Below, piece by piece: positions 1 to 9,266 of a DNA stretch of 64,000 bases; position 1 is the first letter of the stretch, and the number at the start of each line of letters is the position of its first letter. The translations under genes and the position numbers were made by a program. Origin of the DNA: Okeania sp034190295 (GTDB taxonomy: Bacteria; Cyanobacteriota; Cyanobacteriia; Cyanobacteriales; Microcoleaceae). The notes below the pieces were generated by a model, which was not told where the DNA came from, searched no databases, and was given only the letters and a program-made list of their open reading frames with translations. The DNA is taken from NCBI GenBank assembly GCA_034190295.1, contig JAXHSW010000018.1, forward strand, positions 1-64,000, read 5' to 3'.

Positions 1-120
1 GATGGATTTCCTAAGCATATCCAATCGACCAAGAGAATAAATTTTTTCCTTTTATTCAATCCTATCCGTTTTTAGGGAGAGGTAATTATCAATTATCCAT
101 TATCAATTATCAATTATTGA
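1..120. repeat. Family C MITE-like repeat, cut by window edge
   Basis: The window opens inside a copy of the dispersed family C repeat. The inner part closely matches the copy at 30212-30380: a CAATCCTATCCG core, GAGAGGTAATTATC, then ATTATCA heptamers ending AATTATTGA. The outer end lies before base 1. Confidence 0.7.
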
Positions 121-121
121 A

Positions 122-484
122 AAATACGATTATATTGCTATTAGTCAAGAATATATTCAGATTCAGAAATAATTTAGAGCTTTGTTTCTAGAAGATGATT
201 TACATTGTGTATATGAAAAGAGTATTACTGGAGCAAAATTTGTTGGAAATTTAAGCAGACTACATTGGGAAGGAGCAAAAGCTAAGATTGTACTGAATAT
301 AGATTTTTTAGAACGAGTAAAATTTTTCTGTAAACCCATATTTCAAAATTGTGAATTAAAATATACGGGATTAGATATAGCTCTAGATACAAATAATAAA
401 CTCTGACTGATTGAAGCTAACTCTACACCAGGGTTTGATTATTTAATCAGAAACTGTGGGGAAAAATTAGTAATAGAATGGTAA
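122..484 (+). pseudogene. ATP-grasp ligase domain remnant
   Basis: The reading frame through this stretch resembles the C-terminal half of an ATP-grasp enzyme. It runs FLEDDLHCVYEKSI, then GLDIALDTNNKL, a stop, then LIEANSTPGFDYLI. The stretch ending in IEANSTPGF is the metal-binding 'E.N..PG' motif of ATP-grasp folds. The TGA at 404-406 sits where this family normally has Trp (TGG), so one base change closes the frame. A second in-frame stop (TAA, 170-172) lies upstream, before the TTG at 182. No N-terminal half is visible; the flank is a family C repeat. The substrate cannot be told. It is most likely a decayed fragment. Confidence 0.55.
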
Positions 485-1050
485 AGGAAAACACTGCTAT
501 TAATATTCTGTCAATAACATTACTCCAAATAATAGTTTAGTAATTTTTAGCCATACTCAAAACCTAGTAATTAATTTTTGAGATTTGCGATAAACCCTAG
601 TTTTATTAAATTTATTCTTCCGAATCAAGATACTATTGGTTCTGCCCACTGAAGATGTTTAAGATTAACAAAAATTATGAATTGTTTTTTTTATTCCCAA
701 TCCTTGCCATAGTAAAATAATATTTGAATTGAGATACTGCTCTGACTACCTAAACAGAACTATCGGTGAAATTTTTAATAGATTTGTCCGCTGACTTCTT
801 GGCTATTACTTTTTCTATATTCATTGCTCCCAATTTTAATTAGACAATAACAATTTAAACTTAAAATGAATCACATTGTTACTTCTAAGAATACTATGGC
901 AATCCGAGATTATTCACGAGCATTTGATTACTTTGGTCTGTTATATCCCCATATTCTCTATTCCTTAAAACTCTAAGATATCTCAAAACTCAAATCAGAT
1001 TGCTATTCGATATTTCAGAGAAAAAAACTTTTTATTGATGAACTAAAAAA
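485..1050. other. AT-rich intergenic region, no gene seen
   Basis: This stretch of about 570 bases has no convincing reading frame and no member of the repeat families found elsewhere. It presumably holds the promoter of the nuclease gene that starts at 1051. No clear Shine-Dalgarno sequence precedes that ATG. Confidence 0.4.
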
Positions 1051-1860
1051 ATGTTAATTTCACCAAAAAAACTGACTACTTTAATCACCATACTTCTACT
1101 GACACTTGCCAGTGGATGTTCTCTATTCTTAAAACCTTCTCCGAAAGTTCATATAACTCTAGGAAATCCAAGTAATGCCACAGCTTCTATCGAAAATACA
1201 GATAATTATTTAATAGAAAAACCTCAATATGTATTGTCATATAACCGAGATAAAGGAACAGCTAATTGGGTAAGTTGGCAACTAAATAAATCTTCGTTAG
1301 GAAATGTAGAAAGACAGGATGATTTTCGCCCTGATGATAGTTTACCTGAAGACTGGTATCAGGTCAGACCTAGTGATTATCGAAATAGTGGTTATGACCG
1401 AGGACATTTAATTCCTTCCGCAGACCGTACCGCTAATCAAGAAGATAATTCAGCCACATTTTTAATGACAAATATAATTCCTCAGAGTCCAGATAATAAT
1501 CGTGAAACTTGGCGGGGATTAGAACAATATTCTCGCGAACTTGTACAACAAGGAAATGAACTTTATATCGTTGCTGGAGGGTACAGAAAAAAAGCAACTC
1601 TTGCTGAAGGTAAAGTAACTATTCCTAGTCGTACATGGAAAATTATAGTAGTGCTAAAACCTGGTTCTGGTTTGAGGGGAGTCGATAAAAATACTAGAGT
1701 AATTACAGTTGATATGCCTAATTCAAATCGGATTAGAAGTGACTGGAAAGCTTACCGAGTTTCAGTCGATAAAATTGAAGCAGCTACTGGTTATGATTTT
1801 CTTTCAAAAGTTCCTAAAGAAATTCAAGATGTAATTGAAAGTAAAGTTGATAACCAATAG
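1051..1860 (+). CDS. nucA: NucA-type DNA/RNA non-specific endonuclease, lipoprotein
   Basis: Predicted secreted or membrane-anchored sugar-non-specific nuclease of the beta-beta-alpha-metal (DNA/RNA non-specific endonuclease) family, 269 aa. Residues 1-22 form a hydrophobic signal ending in a lipobox, LASGC, with the lipidated Cys at 23. The catalytic motif DRGH is at 116-119, with His119 the expected general base. Asn150 fits the Mg ligand, and Arg88, Arg117 and Glu158 fall at the spacing recalled for Anabaena NucA (R93, R122, H124, N155, E163). The domain therefore looks catalytically complete. A homologue of the specific inhibitor NuiA lies 0.8 kb downstream on the opposite strand. The likely role is degradation of extracellular nucleic acid. 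The symbol is given by homology to Anabaena nucA. Confidence 0.9.
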   Translation: MLISPKKLTTLITILLLTLASGCSLFLKPSPKVHITLGNPSNATASIENTDNYLIEKPQYVLSYNRDKGTANWVSWQLNKSSLGNVERQDDFRPDDSLPEDWYQVRPSDYRNSGYDRGHLIPSADRTANQEDNSATFLMTNIIPQSPDNNRETWRGLEQYSRELVQQGNELYIVAGGYRKKATLAEGKVTIPSRTWKIIVVLKPGSGLRGVDKNTRVITVDMPNSNRIRSDWKAYRVSVDKIEAATGYDFLSKVPKEIQDVIESKVDNQ

Positions 1861-2685
1861 ATAAGTTAAAATTAATGGGTTCAAAATTGACTTGAATAAG
1901 GTGGTAGGTGGTAGGTTTTAGGTTTTAGGTTTTAGGTTTTAGGTTTTAGGTTGAAAATTTTCGAGTACATATATATATACTATGTATAGTATACATCGTA
2001 TATATAGTTTCCAGATAAGTTGTAAAACTAGAGAAGGTAAGAGTGGTAAAAATATTTCCCTGTCTAAGAGAAATCATTAGTCTATGTTTTAACCAACTCT
2101 TTCATGGTAAGCATTTCCTCCGGAATGCTGCGCAAACAGCCGTCAGCTATCAGCTATCAGCTATGAGTTATTAGCTCATAATCAGCTCAAAAGAGGAATT
2201 AGTCTTCAAGGAGAATTAAAATTTATAAAAAAAATGTCTTCAGCTAACCTTAGTAATTTCTTGAATATGTTCATGCATCTGATAGCTGTTTGCTTCGCGG
2301 TGACAAACGGAAATGCTGATAGCTGAATGCTTACTTTTCATGTGGTGTAAATCATCATTTTTTTCTGTTGCTGAAAATTTTATCTGTAGAAAAAAAATGC
2401 CTAATTTGAAATTAATGTTCCCATACTAAAAGACTCTCAAAATATTATATGTTGACATTTTAAATAGCTAATGTACATCTAAAAAAATTGGGTTAAGTTT
2501 TAGATGTACTTTCTCAGACTATCGCAGATAATATCATGTCCCTTGGTATCGTTTGTGTAAGCCCAAGGGTGAATATCTACAGGAAATTTAAGTTTTTTCA
2601 GGCTTTTAAGCCTTCTTCCTTCTTCCTTCTTCCTTCTTCCTTCTTCTCCTAGAAACTACCTATTTCTAATTATTTTTTCCTAAAT
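1861..2685. repeat. Repeat-filled region between nuclease and inhibitor
   Basis: The convergent nucA and nuiA genes are separated by 825 bases of repeats. About 1912-1950 is a tandem heptanucleotide AGGTTTT. 2107-2334 is a family A element with ends GTAAGCATT and AATGCTTAC and CAGCTAT heptamers inside. 2611-2648 is a TTCTTCC heptamer run. No gene is visible. Confidence 0.75.
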
Positions 2686-3096
2686 TCAAGTTTCAATAGA
2701 AACTGTAGCTACACCTGCATAATCTCCTGTATTTGTCTTACCAACTATATAAACATCTTTTCTAACCTCTCCCACCTTATAAACCTTTAAATCGCTCAAA
2801 TATTTCTTCATCATACTGACAAGTTTTTGATATTTCCTTACCACTTCAGATTCTTGTGCGTTATGCCAATCTTTTTCTGTAATTACCAACCTAAAAAAAA
2901 CTTCAAATTCTATTACTTTAACTGTAGTCTCTAAAGAATGTTTAGTAATTTTCAAAAAAATTTCATTATTTAATGAAACTCCCTCTCCAAATTCCCAAAT
3001 AAAAACTTCAAAAGGATAATCAGATTCACTCATCCATAGCAAACCTTTTACCAGTTCATCTAATTGCTCAAAAAATTCTAAATTACTTAAAGTCAT
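2686..3096 (-). CDS. nuiA: NuiA-type nuclease A inhibitor
   Basis: This 136 aa protein matches the small inhibitor that binds and blocks the NucA nuclease in Anabaena. The signature region GLLWMSESDYPFEVFIWE (18-35) corresponds to the GLLFMSESEYPFEVF segment of NuiA. The C-terminus ends in IET, like the VET of NuiA. Glu24, Trp77 and the C-terminal Thr136 sit at the positions recalled to contact the nuclease active site (E24, W76, T135). It has no signal peptide, so it is expected in the cytoplasm, protecting the cell from NucA before export. It lies convergent to the NucA homologue. Confidence 0.9.
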   Translation of the reverse strand: MTLSNLEFFEQLDELVKGLLWMSESDYPFEVFIWEFGEGVSLNNEIFLKITKHSLETTVKVIEFEVFFRLVITEKDWHNAQESEVVRKYQKLVSMMKKYLSDLKVYKVGEVRKDVYIVGKTNTGDYAGVATVSIET

Positions 3097-4322
3097 TGTA
3101 ATTAATAGTAAAATTACTAATAGATTTATAGACTATTGAGGTGAAATATCTCATCCTCGTTTACCGACCAAACTTTCCACAATTTTATCATCATAATCAT
3201 CAGCAACTTCCAATATTCCAAAAACCCACTCTTACAGTTAATTATGGTAACAAGTAAAATCAACTATATTATTATGTCTCATGTCAGCTTAATAACACGA
3301 TAAAACTCCGTTTTCCAGGCATGAAAAAAAACTTGATCCTGTCTTATCGGCACTTTAGCCTCCTTTCCCTTATGCTCACTTATTTATAATTATTCAACTT
3401 GGCATGATAAGTAATTAAGTACAATTAATTATATATTTTATGGTTAGGTTAAATAGATAGGTCATTTCAGTTATCAGTTATCAGTACCTCTGCTTCGGAG
3501 GAGCCTTGACCTTGGCGAATATTATCTTTTTTTTATCCCCTTAAAAGGGGAGGCTTTAAACCAAAATTTCTCGGTAAAATGATTTTTATATCTACTGCTC
3601 AAATATACAAGTATATTTTTTTCCCTACTTCCTACTCCTTAATTAAAAATGTTATGGCACTACACAAATTAGGTTAGGACATTCATCTATATCCTAATTC
3701 TACAACAACTACCTTTTAATATATTTTGATGATTAGGCGATCGCTAAAATAATTTATTTGACTGTTTTTGTATCACCTTTAGCTTTCAAAATCACAAAAA
3801 TAAACCAATTTTGAAATCAGAAGTCAAGAGTAGAATGTTTTCATTAATGTATAATTGATAATTACCTCTGGTTAAAACCGTTACGGAATTGAATATAAGG
3901 AAATATTATTTCTTCTCTTGGTCGATGAGATATAGTTAGAAAACCCATCCATCTCTCGACCGCTTTTTTCCCCTTAAAATGGGAGGCTTTAAACCAGAAT
4001 TATTTAGTTATTAATTATTAATTATTAATTATTAATTATTCGGTAACTTTTAATTTTTGATTTTTTGCTTACTTTCTAGAGTATTTCTAACATTTTGAGA
4101 CACTCTCAGAATTACCTCCTCACCCTTGACCAAAAAGTAAGGTCAATAGTCTCCCCTTTTAAGTTAAGGGGATGAAAAAAAATCAACTTCAGTATTTTCG
4201 TAGCCTCCCTATTCCATAAGGTACTGATAACCGATAACTAAAATGATTTGCCCGAAGCAATATTAGTTTGTCTAAAATACATTTGTAAACTAATTAAATT
4301 ATCACCAGTAGAGGAAGCATTT
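3097..4322. repeat. Intergenic region with family B and C repeats
   Basis: No gene is seen over 1.2 kb. A family B element spans 3460-3577 (GGTCATTTCAG to CTCGGTAA). A family C-like element spans about 3851-4010, followed by ATTAATT heptamers to about 4040. The extra segment of C (CCATCCATCTCTCGACCG) also occurs in the copy at 30212. The last 120 bases include remnants of the same repeats just upstream of the LeuC-like gene. Confidence 0.65.
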
Positions 4323-5642
4323 ATGGCAATGACTATGGTTGAAAAAATCCTGGCCAAAGCATCAGGAAAATCTACCGTTACCCCAGGAGAAAATATTTGG
4401 ATCGACGTAGACGTACTAATGACCCATGATGTGTGTGGTCCTGGTACTATTGGCATCTTTAAAAAAGAATTTGGCGAAAAAGCCCAAGTTTGGGACCGGG
4501 AAAAAATCGTTCTTATCCCAGACCACTATATTTTCACCGCCGACAAACGAGCTAACCGTAATGTAGATATCTTGCGAGACTTTGCCCAAGAACAAAACAT
4601 CAAATACTTTTACGACATTATCGATCGCTCAAATTTCAAAGCTAACCCCGACTACAAAGGAGTTTGCCACGTTGCTCTCGCCCAAGAAGGACACACCCGT
4701 CCAGGGGAAGTTTTATTTGGCACAGACTCCCATACTTGTAATGCAGGTGCTTTTGGACAATTTGCCACAGGTATAGGCAATACCGACGCTGCTTTTATTT
4801 TAGGGACTGGCAAACTGTTGGTAAAAGTTCCAGCAACTATGCGGTTTGTCTTGAATGGGGAAATGCCGGACTATTTATTAGCAAAAGATTTAATCTTGCA
4901 AATTATTGGAGATATTTCTGTTTCCGGTGCTACTTATAGAACAATGGAATTTGCAGGGGAGACGGTGAAACAGATGACAATGGAAGAACGAATGACTCTC
5001 TGCAATATGGTCATTGAAGCAGGTGGTAAAAATGGAATTATCGCTGCCGATGAAACTACTTTTAAATATTTGCAAGGTCGAACAGATCAAACATTTGAGT
5101 CATTTCAGACAGATGAAAATGTGAAATTTTATAGCGATCGCTCCTACGATGTGACAAAATTAGAACCTGTGGTGGCCAAACCCCACTCTCCAGATAATAA
5201 GGAACTTGCTCGTAATTGTCAGGATGTTAAAATTAACCGAGTTTATATTGGTTCTTGTACAGGTGGAAAAACTTCTGACTTTCTTCATGCAGCTAAACTT
5301 ATTAAAGGTCATCAGGTGAAAGTTCCCACCTATTTAGTACCAGCAACTCAGAAAGTTTATGAGGATTTATTTAGTTTAAAACATGATGGAAAAACCCTCT
5401 CAGAAATATTTTTAGATGCTGGTTGTATTGAACCTGCTGCTCCCTCTTGTGCTGCTTGTTTAGGCGGACCAAAAGATACATTTGGGCGATTAAATGAACC
5501 AGAAATTTGTGTGTCTACAACTAATCGTAATTTCCCTGGTCGAATGGGGAATAAACAGGCACAAGTTTATTTAGCTTCTCCCTATACGGCAGCAGCTTCA
5601 GCACTGACTGGATATGTGACTGATCCACGAGAATTTATGTAA
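4323..5642 (+). CDS. 3-isopropylmalate dehydratase/homoaconitase-type large subunit
   Basis: Aconitase-superfamily large subunit, 439 aa, expected to hydrate and dehydrate a malate-type substrate using a [4Fe-4S] cluster, as LeuC does in leucine synthesis. Start: the frame is open from 4248, but GAGGAAG at 4311-4317 sits just ahead of the ATG at 4323, so that start is chosen. The three cluster cysteines are in YIGSCTGG (Cys312) and APSCAACLGG (Cys376, Cys379). The segments GTDSHTCNAGAFGQFATGIG and TTNRNFPGRMG are also typical. The length is nearer to the compact HacA/archaeal type (about 420) than to the roughly 467 aa bacterial LeuC. No leuD small subunit is adjacent, so the partner must be encoded elsewhere. 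Leucine synthesis is the default reading, but a paralogous substrate cannot be excluded. Confidence 0.85.
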   Translation: MAMTMVEKILAKASGKSTVTPGENIWIDVDVLMTHDVCGPGTIGIFKKEFGEKAQVWDREKIVLIPDHYIFTADKRANRNVDILRDFAQEQNIKYFYDIIDRSNFKANPDYKGVCHVALAQEGHTRPGEVLFGTDSHTCNAGAFGQFATGIGNTDAAFILGTGKLLVKVPATMRFVLNGEMPDYLLAKDLILQIIGDISVSGATYRTMEFAGETVKQMTMEERMTLCNMVIEAGGKNGIIAADETTFKYLQGRTDQTFESFQTDENVKFYSDRSYDVTKLEPVVAKPHSPDNKELARNCQDVKINRVYIGSCTGGKTSDFLHAAKLIKGHQVKVPTYLVPATQKVYEDLFSLKHDGKTLSEIFLDAGCIEPAAPSCAACLGGPKDTFGRLNEPEICVSTTNRNFPGRMGNKQAQVYLASPYTAAASALTGYVTDPREFM

Positions 5643-6149
5643 ACTTCTTGCGAGTTTATCAATAAACCATTTAGGATTCAGGAGTCATAATTGAATTATG
5701 TATGTATAAATAAATGAATAAATTGTTTAAAATTTTCCAGTAAATCTAATATTGATTGATATTTGATTAGTGGAAATTTACCAAATACAGCATTAATTAA
5801 TTTTGACTCCTGGCTACTTTATCTTGCTAATATCACAAAAGTTTATGACACTTTATTTCAAGCACTTTTGCTGTTAAGTCAACCACAAAATATTTCTGGA
5901 GTGAGTAGTCATATGAAATCCGATTATACAGTTATTGCACTCTCTACTTCCATTCAATGCAGACATAAAATGCCGGAATATTCCCAGATAATTCCGACTT
6001 TCATCCTTCCTTTATCCTTTATGTTGACTCATAAATTATAGTCAGGACTTACACACGGACATTAATAAATAAATGACTGGTTTTTTGATAAATTCTAGAG
6101 AAATAAATAATATTAACTAGAACGCTAAACTGTAAGCTTAATCAACAGA
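5643..6149. other. Intergenic region, nothing recognised
   Basis: There is an open stretch from a TTG at 5763 to 6041, but its product matches nothing I know, and it lacks a ribosome site. The minus strand also shows short open pieces with stops. This may be old mobile-element debris. Confidence 0.3.
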
Positions 6150-6757
6150 AACTTATCTAAAATCTAATAACCCAGGCGCTATAGTTGAAAAAATCATCAA
6201 TCTGCCATCTACACCATAGCGATCGCCTTAACGAAGTCAGAAGTCAGAAGTCAGAAGTCAGAAGTCAGAAGTTAACCCACCCCTAGCCCCTCCCAGGAGG
6301 GGAAGTAGGGGATTTAAGCCCCGCTCCAAAAATATTTCGCCTTAAAAGGCGGGGTTTTAGACCCATATTATTTTGATAAAAAAACTTATCTAAAATCTAA
6401 TAACCCAGGCGCTATAGTTGAAAAAATCATCAATCTGCCATTTACACCATAGCGATCGCCACAAAAAAACTTATCTAAAATCTAATAACCCAGGCGCTAT
6501 AGTTGAAAAAATCATCAATCTGCCATCTACACCATAGCGATCGCCATAAAAAAACTTATCTAAAATCTAATAACCCAGGCGCTATAGTTGAAAAAATCAT
6601 CAATCTGCCATCTACACCATAGCGATCGCCATAAAAAAACTTATCTACAATCTAATAACCCAGATGCTATAGTTGAAAAAATCATCAATCTGCCATCTAC
6701 ACCATAGCGATCGCCATAAAAAAACTTATCTACAATCTAATAACCCAGATGCTATAA
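6150..6757. repeat. 85-bp tandem repeat array carrying HIP1 sites
   Basis: Five complete copies and one partial copy of an 85-bp unit. Copies start near 6150, 6378, 6463, 6548, 6633 and 6718; the last four intervals are exactly 85 bases. Each full unit contains CCAGGCGCTATAG or a variant and ends in CACCATAGCGATCGCC, which includes a HIP1 octamer. Arms CGCTAT and ATAGCG in the first copies could pair across a loop of about 40 nt. Later copies share CCAGATGCTATA. The period is not a multiple of three, so this is not coding. Copy 1 is separated from copy 2 by an inserted family E element. Confidence 0.9.
6228..6375. mobile_element. Family E element inserted in the 85-bp array
   Basis: This 148-base block interrupts the otherwise regular array between copies 1 and 2. 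It begins with a TCAGAAG heptamer run (about 6236-6273). It continues with AACCCACCCCTAGCCCC and the hairpins CCTCCCAGGAGGGG and GCCTTAAAAGGC, and ends in GGGGTTTTAGACCCAT. The same block occurs inverted at about 47360-47490, so it is a dispersed, probably mobile, non-coding element. Confidence 0.7.
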
Positions 6758-6827
6758 TTAAAAATTATTCAAAAAATGCCAAAAAATCCCCTATTTATGA
6801 ACTTTTTCCCTATCTTTTTCCATTAAA

Positions 6828-6912
6828 CTTACTGAATAATTAAGGTTTAAATCCTATCCGTTTTCAAGGAGAGGTAATAATTAATAATTAATAATTAATA
6901 ATTAATTGTTGA
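6828..6912. repeat. Partial family C repeat overlapping a gene end
   Basis: The sequence holds AATTAAGGTTTAAATCC, then TATCCGTTTTCAAGGAGAGG and AATTAAT-type heptamers ending ATTAATTGTTGAAG. Its right end overlaps the last codons of the CYTH gene (stop at 6895-6897). Confidence 0.65.
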
Positions 6913-7377
6913 AGACCAATTTTTCCAAGGATTTTTAGATAAATTAGAATTAGTATATCTCTTATCGTGAGATACTTCTTCTCCTATCCAATCTGGCAAT
7001 TCAACTTCTTGATTTTCATTATCAAGTTCAACTTCAGCCACAATTAAACCTTGATTATCTCCAGCAAACTCATCAACTTCCCAAATAAAATTACCATGAG
7101 AAACCTTATATCTAACCTTTTCAATTAAAGGTGAACCACACAAAGTATTCAACATTTCTTGAGCATCTTCAACTGGAATAGGATACTCATATTCTGACCG
7201 TGAATTACCCACAGAAGGTCCTTTAATAGTTAAATAGCCTTGGTCCCCTGCAATTCTTGCCCTGAGTGTTATACCATCTTCTGTAGACATATAACCTTGA
7301 CAATAAACTTTTCCAACAGCTCGATCGCGCCACCCGTTGCCTTTAACTAAAAACTTGCGTTCTATTTCTATTGCCAT
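6895..7377 (-). CDS. CYTH-domain triphosphatase
   Basis: CYTH (triphosphate tunnel metalloenzyme) protein, 160 aa, one complete domain. The defining ExExK motif is at the N-terminus (E4-I-E6-R-K8), followed by the acidic and basic strands expected of the tunnel: RARIAG, YLTIKG, SEYEYPI, WEVDEF and AEVEL. Small stand-alone bacterial CYTH proteins are usually inorganic triphosphatases or related phosphohydrolases, and adenylate cyclase activity is less likely. It is divergent from the gluconokinase gene across a short shared promoter region. The final residues STINY appear to be encoded by the edge of an inserted family C repeat. Confidence 0.85.
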   Translation of the reverse strand: MAIEIERKFLVKGNGWRDRAVGKVYCQGYMSTEDGITLRARIAGDQGYLTIKGPSVGNSRSEYEYPIPVEDAQEMLNTLCGSPLIEKVRYKVSHGNFIWEVDEFAGDNQGLIVAEVELDNENQEVELPDWIGEEVSHDKRYTNSNLSKNPWKNWSSTINY

Positions 7378-7410
7378 TTTAATATTTAAGAACTTTTGAG
7401 AATTAATACA

Positions 7411-7890
7411 ATGATTATTATCATAATGGGAGTTTCTGGTTCTGGTAAATCTACTATTGGAAAATTATTAGCAAAATCTCTAGATTATGACTTTTATGAT
7501 GCTGATTCTTTTCACCCCCAAACTAATATTGAAAAAATGAATAGTGGTAATCCTTTAAATGATGCAGACCGGATTCCTTGGTTAGTAGAAATGAGAAATG
7601 CAATTGAGCAATGGTTAGGGAATAATAAAAATATTATATTAGCCTGCTCTGCTCTGAAAAAAGCTTATCGTTATCCACTGATAAAAGACTCACAAAATAT
7701 TAAACTTGTCTACTTAAAAGGTTCTTTTGATTTGTTTGCCCAAAGACTAAGAGAACGAGAAAATCACTTTATGAAAGTCGGAATGCTAAGAAGTCAATTT
7801 GACGACCTTGAAGAACCAGAGGAAGCAATAGTAATAGATGCTGTAAAGTCTCCCGGAGATATTATCAATTCTATTAGGAATAGTTTGTAG
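7411..7890 (+). CDS. gntK: Gluconokinase (GntK family)
   Basis: Small P-loop kinase of 159 aa expected to phosphorylate gluconate to 6-phosphogluconate, feeding the oxidative pentose phosphate pathway. The Walker A motif GVSGSGKST is at residues 7-15. It is followed by the family features YDADSFHP, KMNSGNPLNDADRIPWL and ACSALKKAYR. The length is typical for GntK. The frame extends upstream to a TTG at 7396, but the ATG at 7411 is preferred because it directly precedes the conserved first strand. It starts 33 bases from the divergent CYTH gene. Confidence 0.88.
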   Translation: MIIIIMGVSGSGKSTIGKLLAKSLDYDFYDADSFHPQTNIEKMNSGNPLNDADRIPWLVEMRNAIEQWLGNNKNIILACSALKKAYRYPLIKDSQNIKLVYLKGSFDLFAQRLRERENHFMKVGMLRSQFDDLEEPEEAIVIDAVKSPGDIINSIRNSL

Positions 7891-8660
7891 AAATTTTATT
7901 TATAAAGGTAGTTATTTCAGTTATCAGCTATCAGTTATCAGTACCTAAGGCTGTTTGCGCAGCATGACAAAGGTCAAGCATTGGGTGCATCTCAATTAAG
8001 CGATAAGTAATTCTACTCAAAAAGAGGGAAGACTCAAAACACTATGGTGAATTTACAGGTAAACTCAGACTATAGAGAATCCTGATTTTTGGGGTGCATC
8101 TCTTATGTACAAAAATACTTTTTTCCTCCATACCTAAAACCGATAAATTGTTGGCTTTCTTCAAAACTGAGATGCACCCGAAGCAAAGTGAATTGAAATC
8201 TGGAATATTCTCTTTTTTTATCCGCTTAAAAGAGGAGGCTTGAGACCCAATTTTTTTGGTCAACTTGGTAAAGGGAAGGAGATAGAGAATAGGAAATTCA
8301 GGGATATAGAAAACCATCTAAAAAAAGTATTTGGAGGTAAGCATTTCGGTCCGAATGCTGCGCAAACAGCTATTAGCCGTCAGCTCTCAGCAGTAAGAAC
8401 CTGTGCTTAAGGACGGGTTTTAAATGAATATAGACTTTAGAGCTGACTTTTGTAGTAAGATTTTTCTACCTCAGTCAATAAAGCTTTTATCACTCATTAA
8501 AAGCAATAGCTATTAGCTGTCAGCTATCAGCAATAAGACTCAGATGAGTGTAGTAAGCTCTAATTTGACATCAATTAATTAATAAACTGTTATCTAAAAC
8601 CAAAAACAATAGCTGATGGCTGATGGCTGACGGCTGAATGCTTACCCTAAAACTTTTCCT
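7891..8660. repeat. Intergenic region with family A and B repeats
   Basis: 7911-8020 begins like family B (CAGTTATCAGTACC, CTGTTTGCGCAGCATGAC). Around 8215-8260 the family B/C core (CCGCTTAAAAGAGGAGGCTT) recurs. 8337-8645 is a long family A element with GTAAGCATT and AATGCTTAC ends. The minus-strand open frame here is made of repeat sequence and is not called. Confidence 0.65.
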
Positions 8661-9182
8661 TCACTTCAAAAAACGACTTGCCATCCCCATCATATCTGAA
8701 ATATCAACATCCCCATCTCCATCAGCATCCAAAAAGCTATTTAAAACATTATTAGATGCCGGATTAGGATTTTGAGTGTCATTACCAGTTTTCAATAAAT
8801 TCAGAATTAGTGGCACTAAAGTAGGCAATAAATTCTGGATTTGTGAGAGGTCAAAACCTGTTTTTTGGGATATACTCTGAACAATTTCAGTTATTTGATT
8901 AGCTGAAAATAGAGATGCAACAGCTTGGGGGTTAGGATTTGTACCTGCAAACTGATTGACAATTGCTTGAACTGCTCCATTACCAGACTCTTCTCGCTTA
9001 TGCTGTAAAGCTGAACGTACATAACCACCCAAAATTGACATAGCAGCTTGAGTTGCACCAGAATTTCCTCCAACATTGCTGCTTATTTGCTGCACTGTAC
9101 CAAGAATACTACCCAATTGACTCGTACTAGCTTCTTTATTAGGGTTATTAATAGCACCAACAATTTGATCGAAAAGTCCCAT
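8661..9182 (-). CDS. DUF937-like protein with C-terminal EF-hand-type loop
   Basis: Protein of 173 aa with no signal peptide. Residues 1-130 are a Gly, Asn and Gln-rich helical region (MGLFDQIVGAINNP..., repeated AAMSILGGYV and LVPLILNLLK helices) resembling DUF937 proteins, whose function is unknown. Residues 151-164 read LDADGDGDVDISDM, a calcium-binding loop of the EF-hand or dockerin type (D152, D154, D156, D160). It is 84 bases downstream of the PfkB kinase on the same strand and could be co-transcribed. No catalytic motif is seen. Confidence 0.75.
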   Translation of the reverse strand: MGLFDQIVGAINNPNKEASTSQLGSILGTVQQISSNVGGNSGATQAAMSILGGYVRSALQHKREESGNGAVQAIVNQFAGTNPNPQAVASLFSANQITEIVQSISQKTGFDLSQIQNLLPTLVPLILNLLKTGNDTQNPNPASNNVLNSFLDADGDGDVDISDMMGMASRFLK

Positions 9183-9266
9183 TATTTTTAAACTGTGATA
9201 ATTTATTTGACAACGAGCTTCAGAAAGGCCAATAACCTTTACTGAAGTCGTCTTTAATTATCTATC

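Noticed and set aside
4248..4322. Upstream extension of the LeuC-like gene from 4248
   Set aside because: The ATG at 4323 has a good GAGGAAG site and begins at the conserved N-terminus. The extra 25 residues are unlike the family.
5763..6041. Open frame of 92 codons after the LeuC-like gene
   Set aside because: TTG start without a ribosome site, unrecognised product and atypical composition.
6150..6757. The 85-bp array as a CRISPR
   Set aside because: The whole 85-bp unit is repeated with no unique spacers, and no cas genes are present.
8042..8317. Minus-strand open frame of 91 codons
   Set aside because: Made largely of family B/C repeat sequence.
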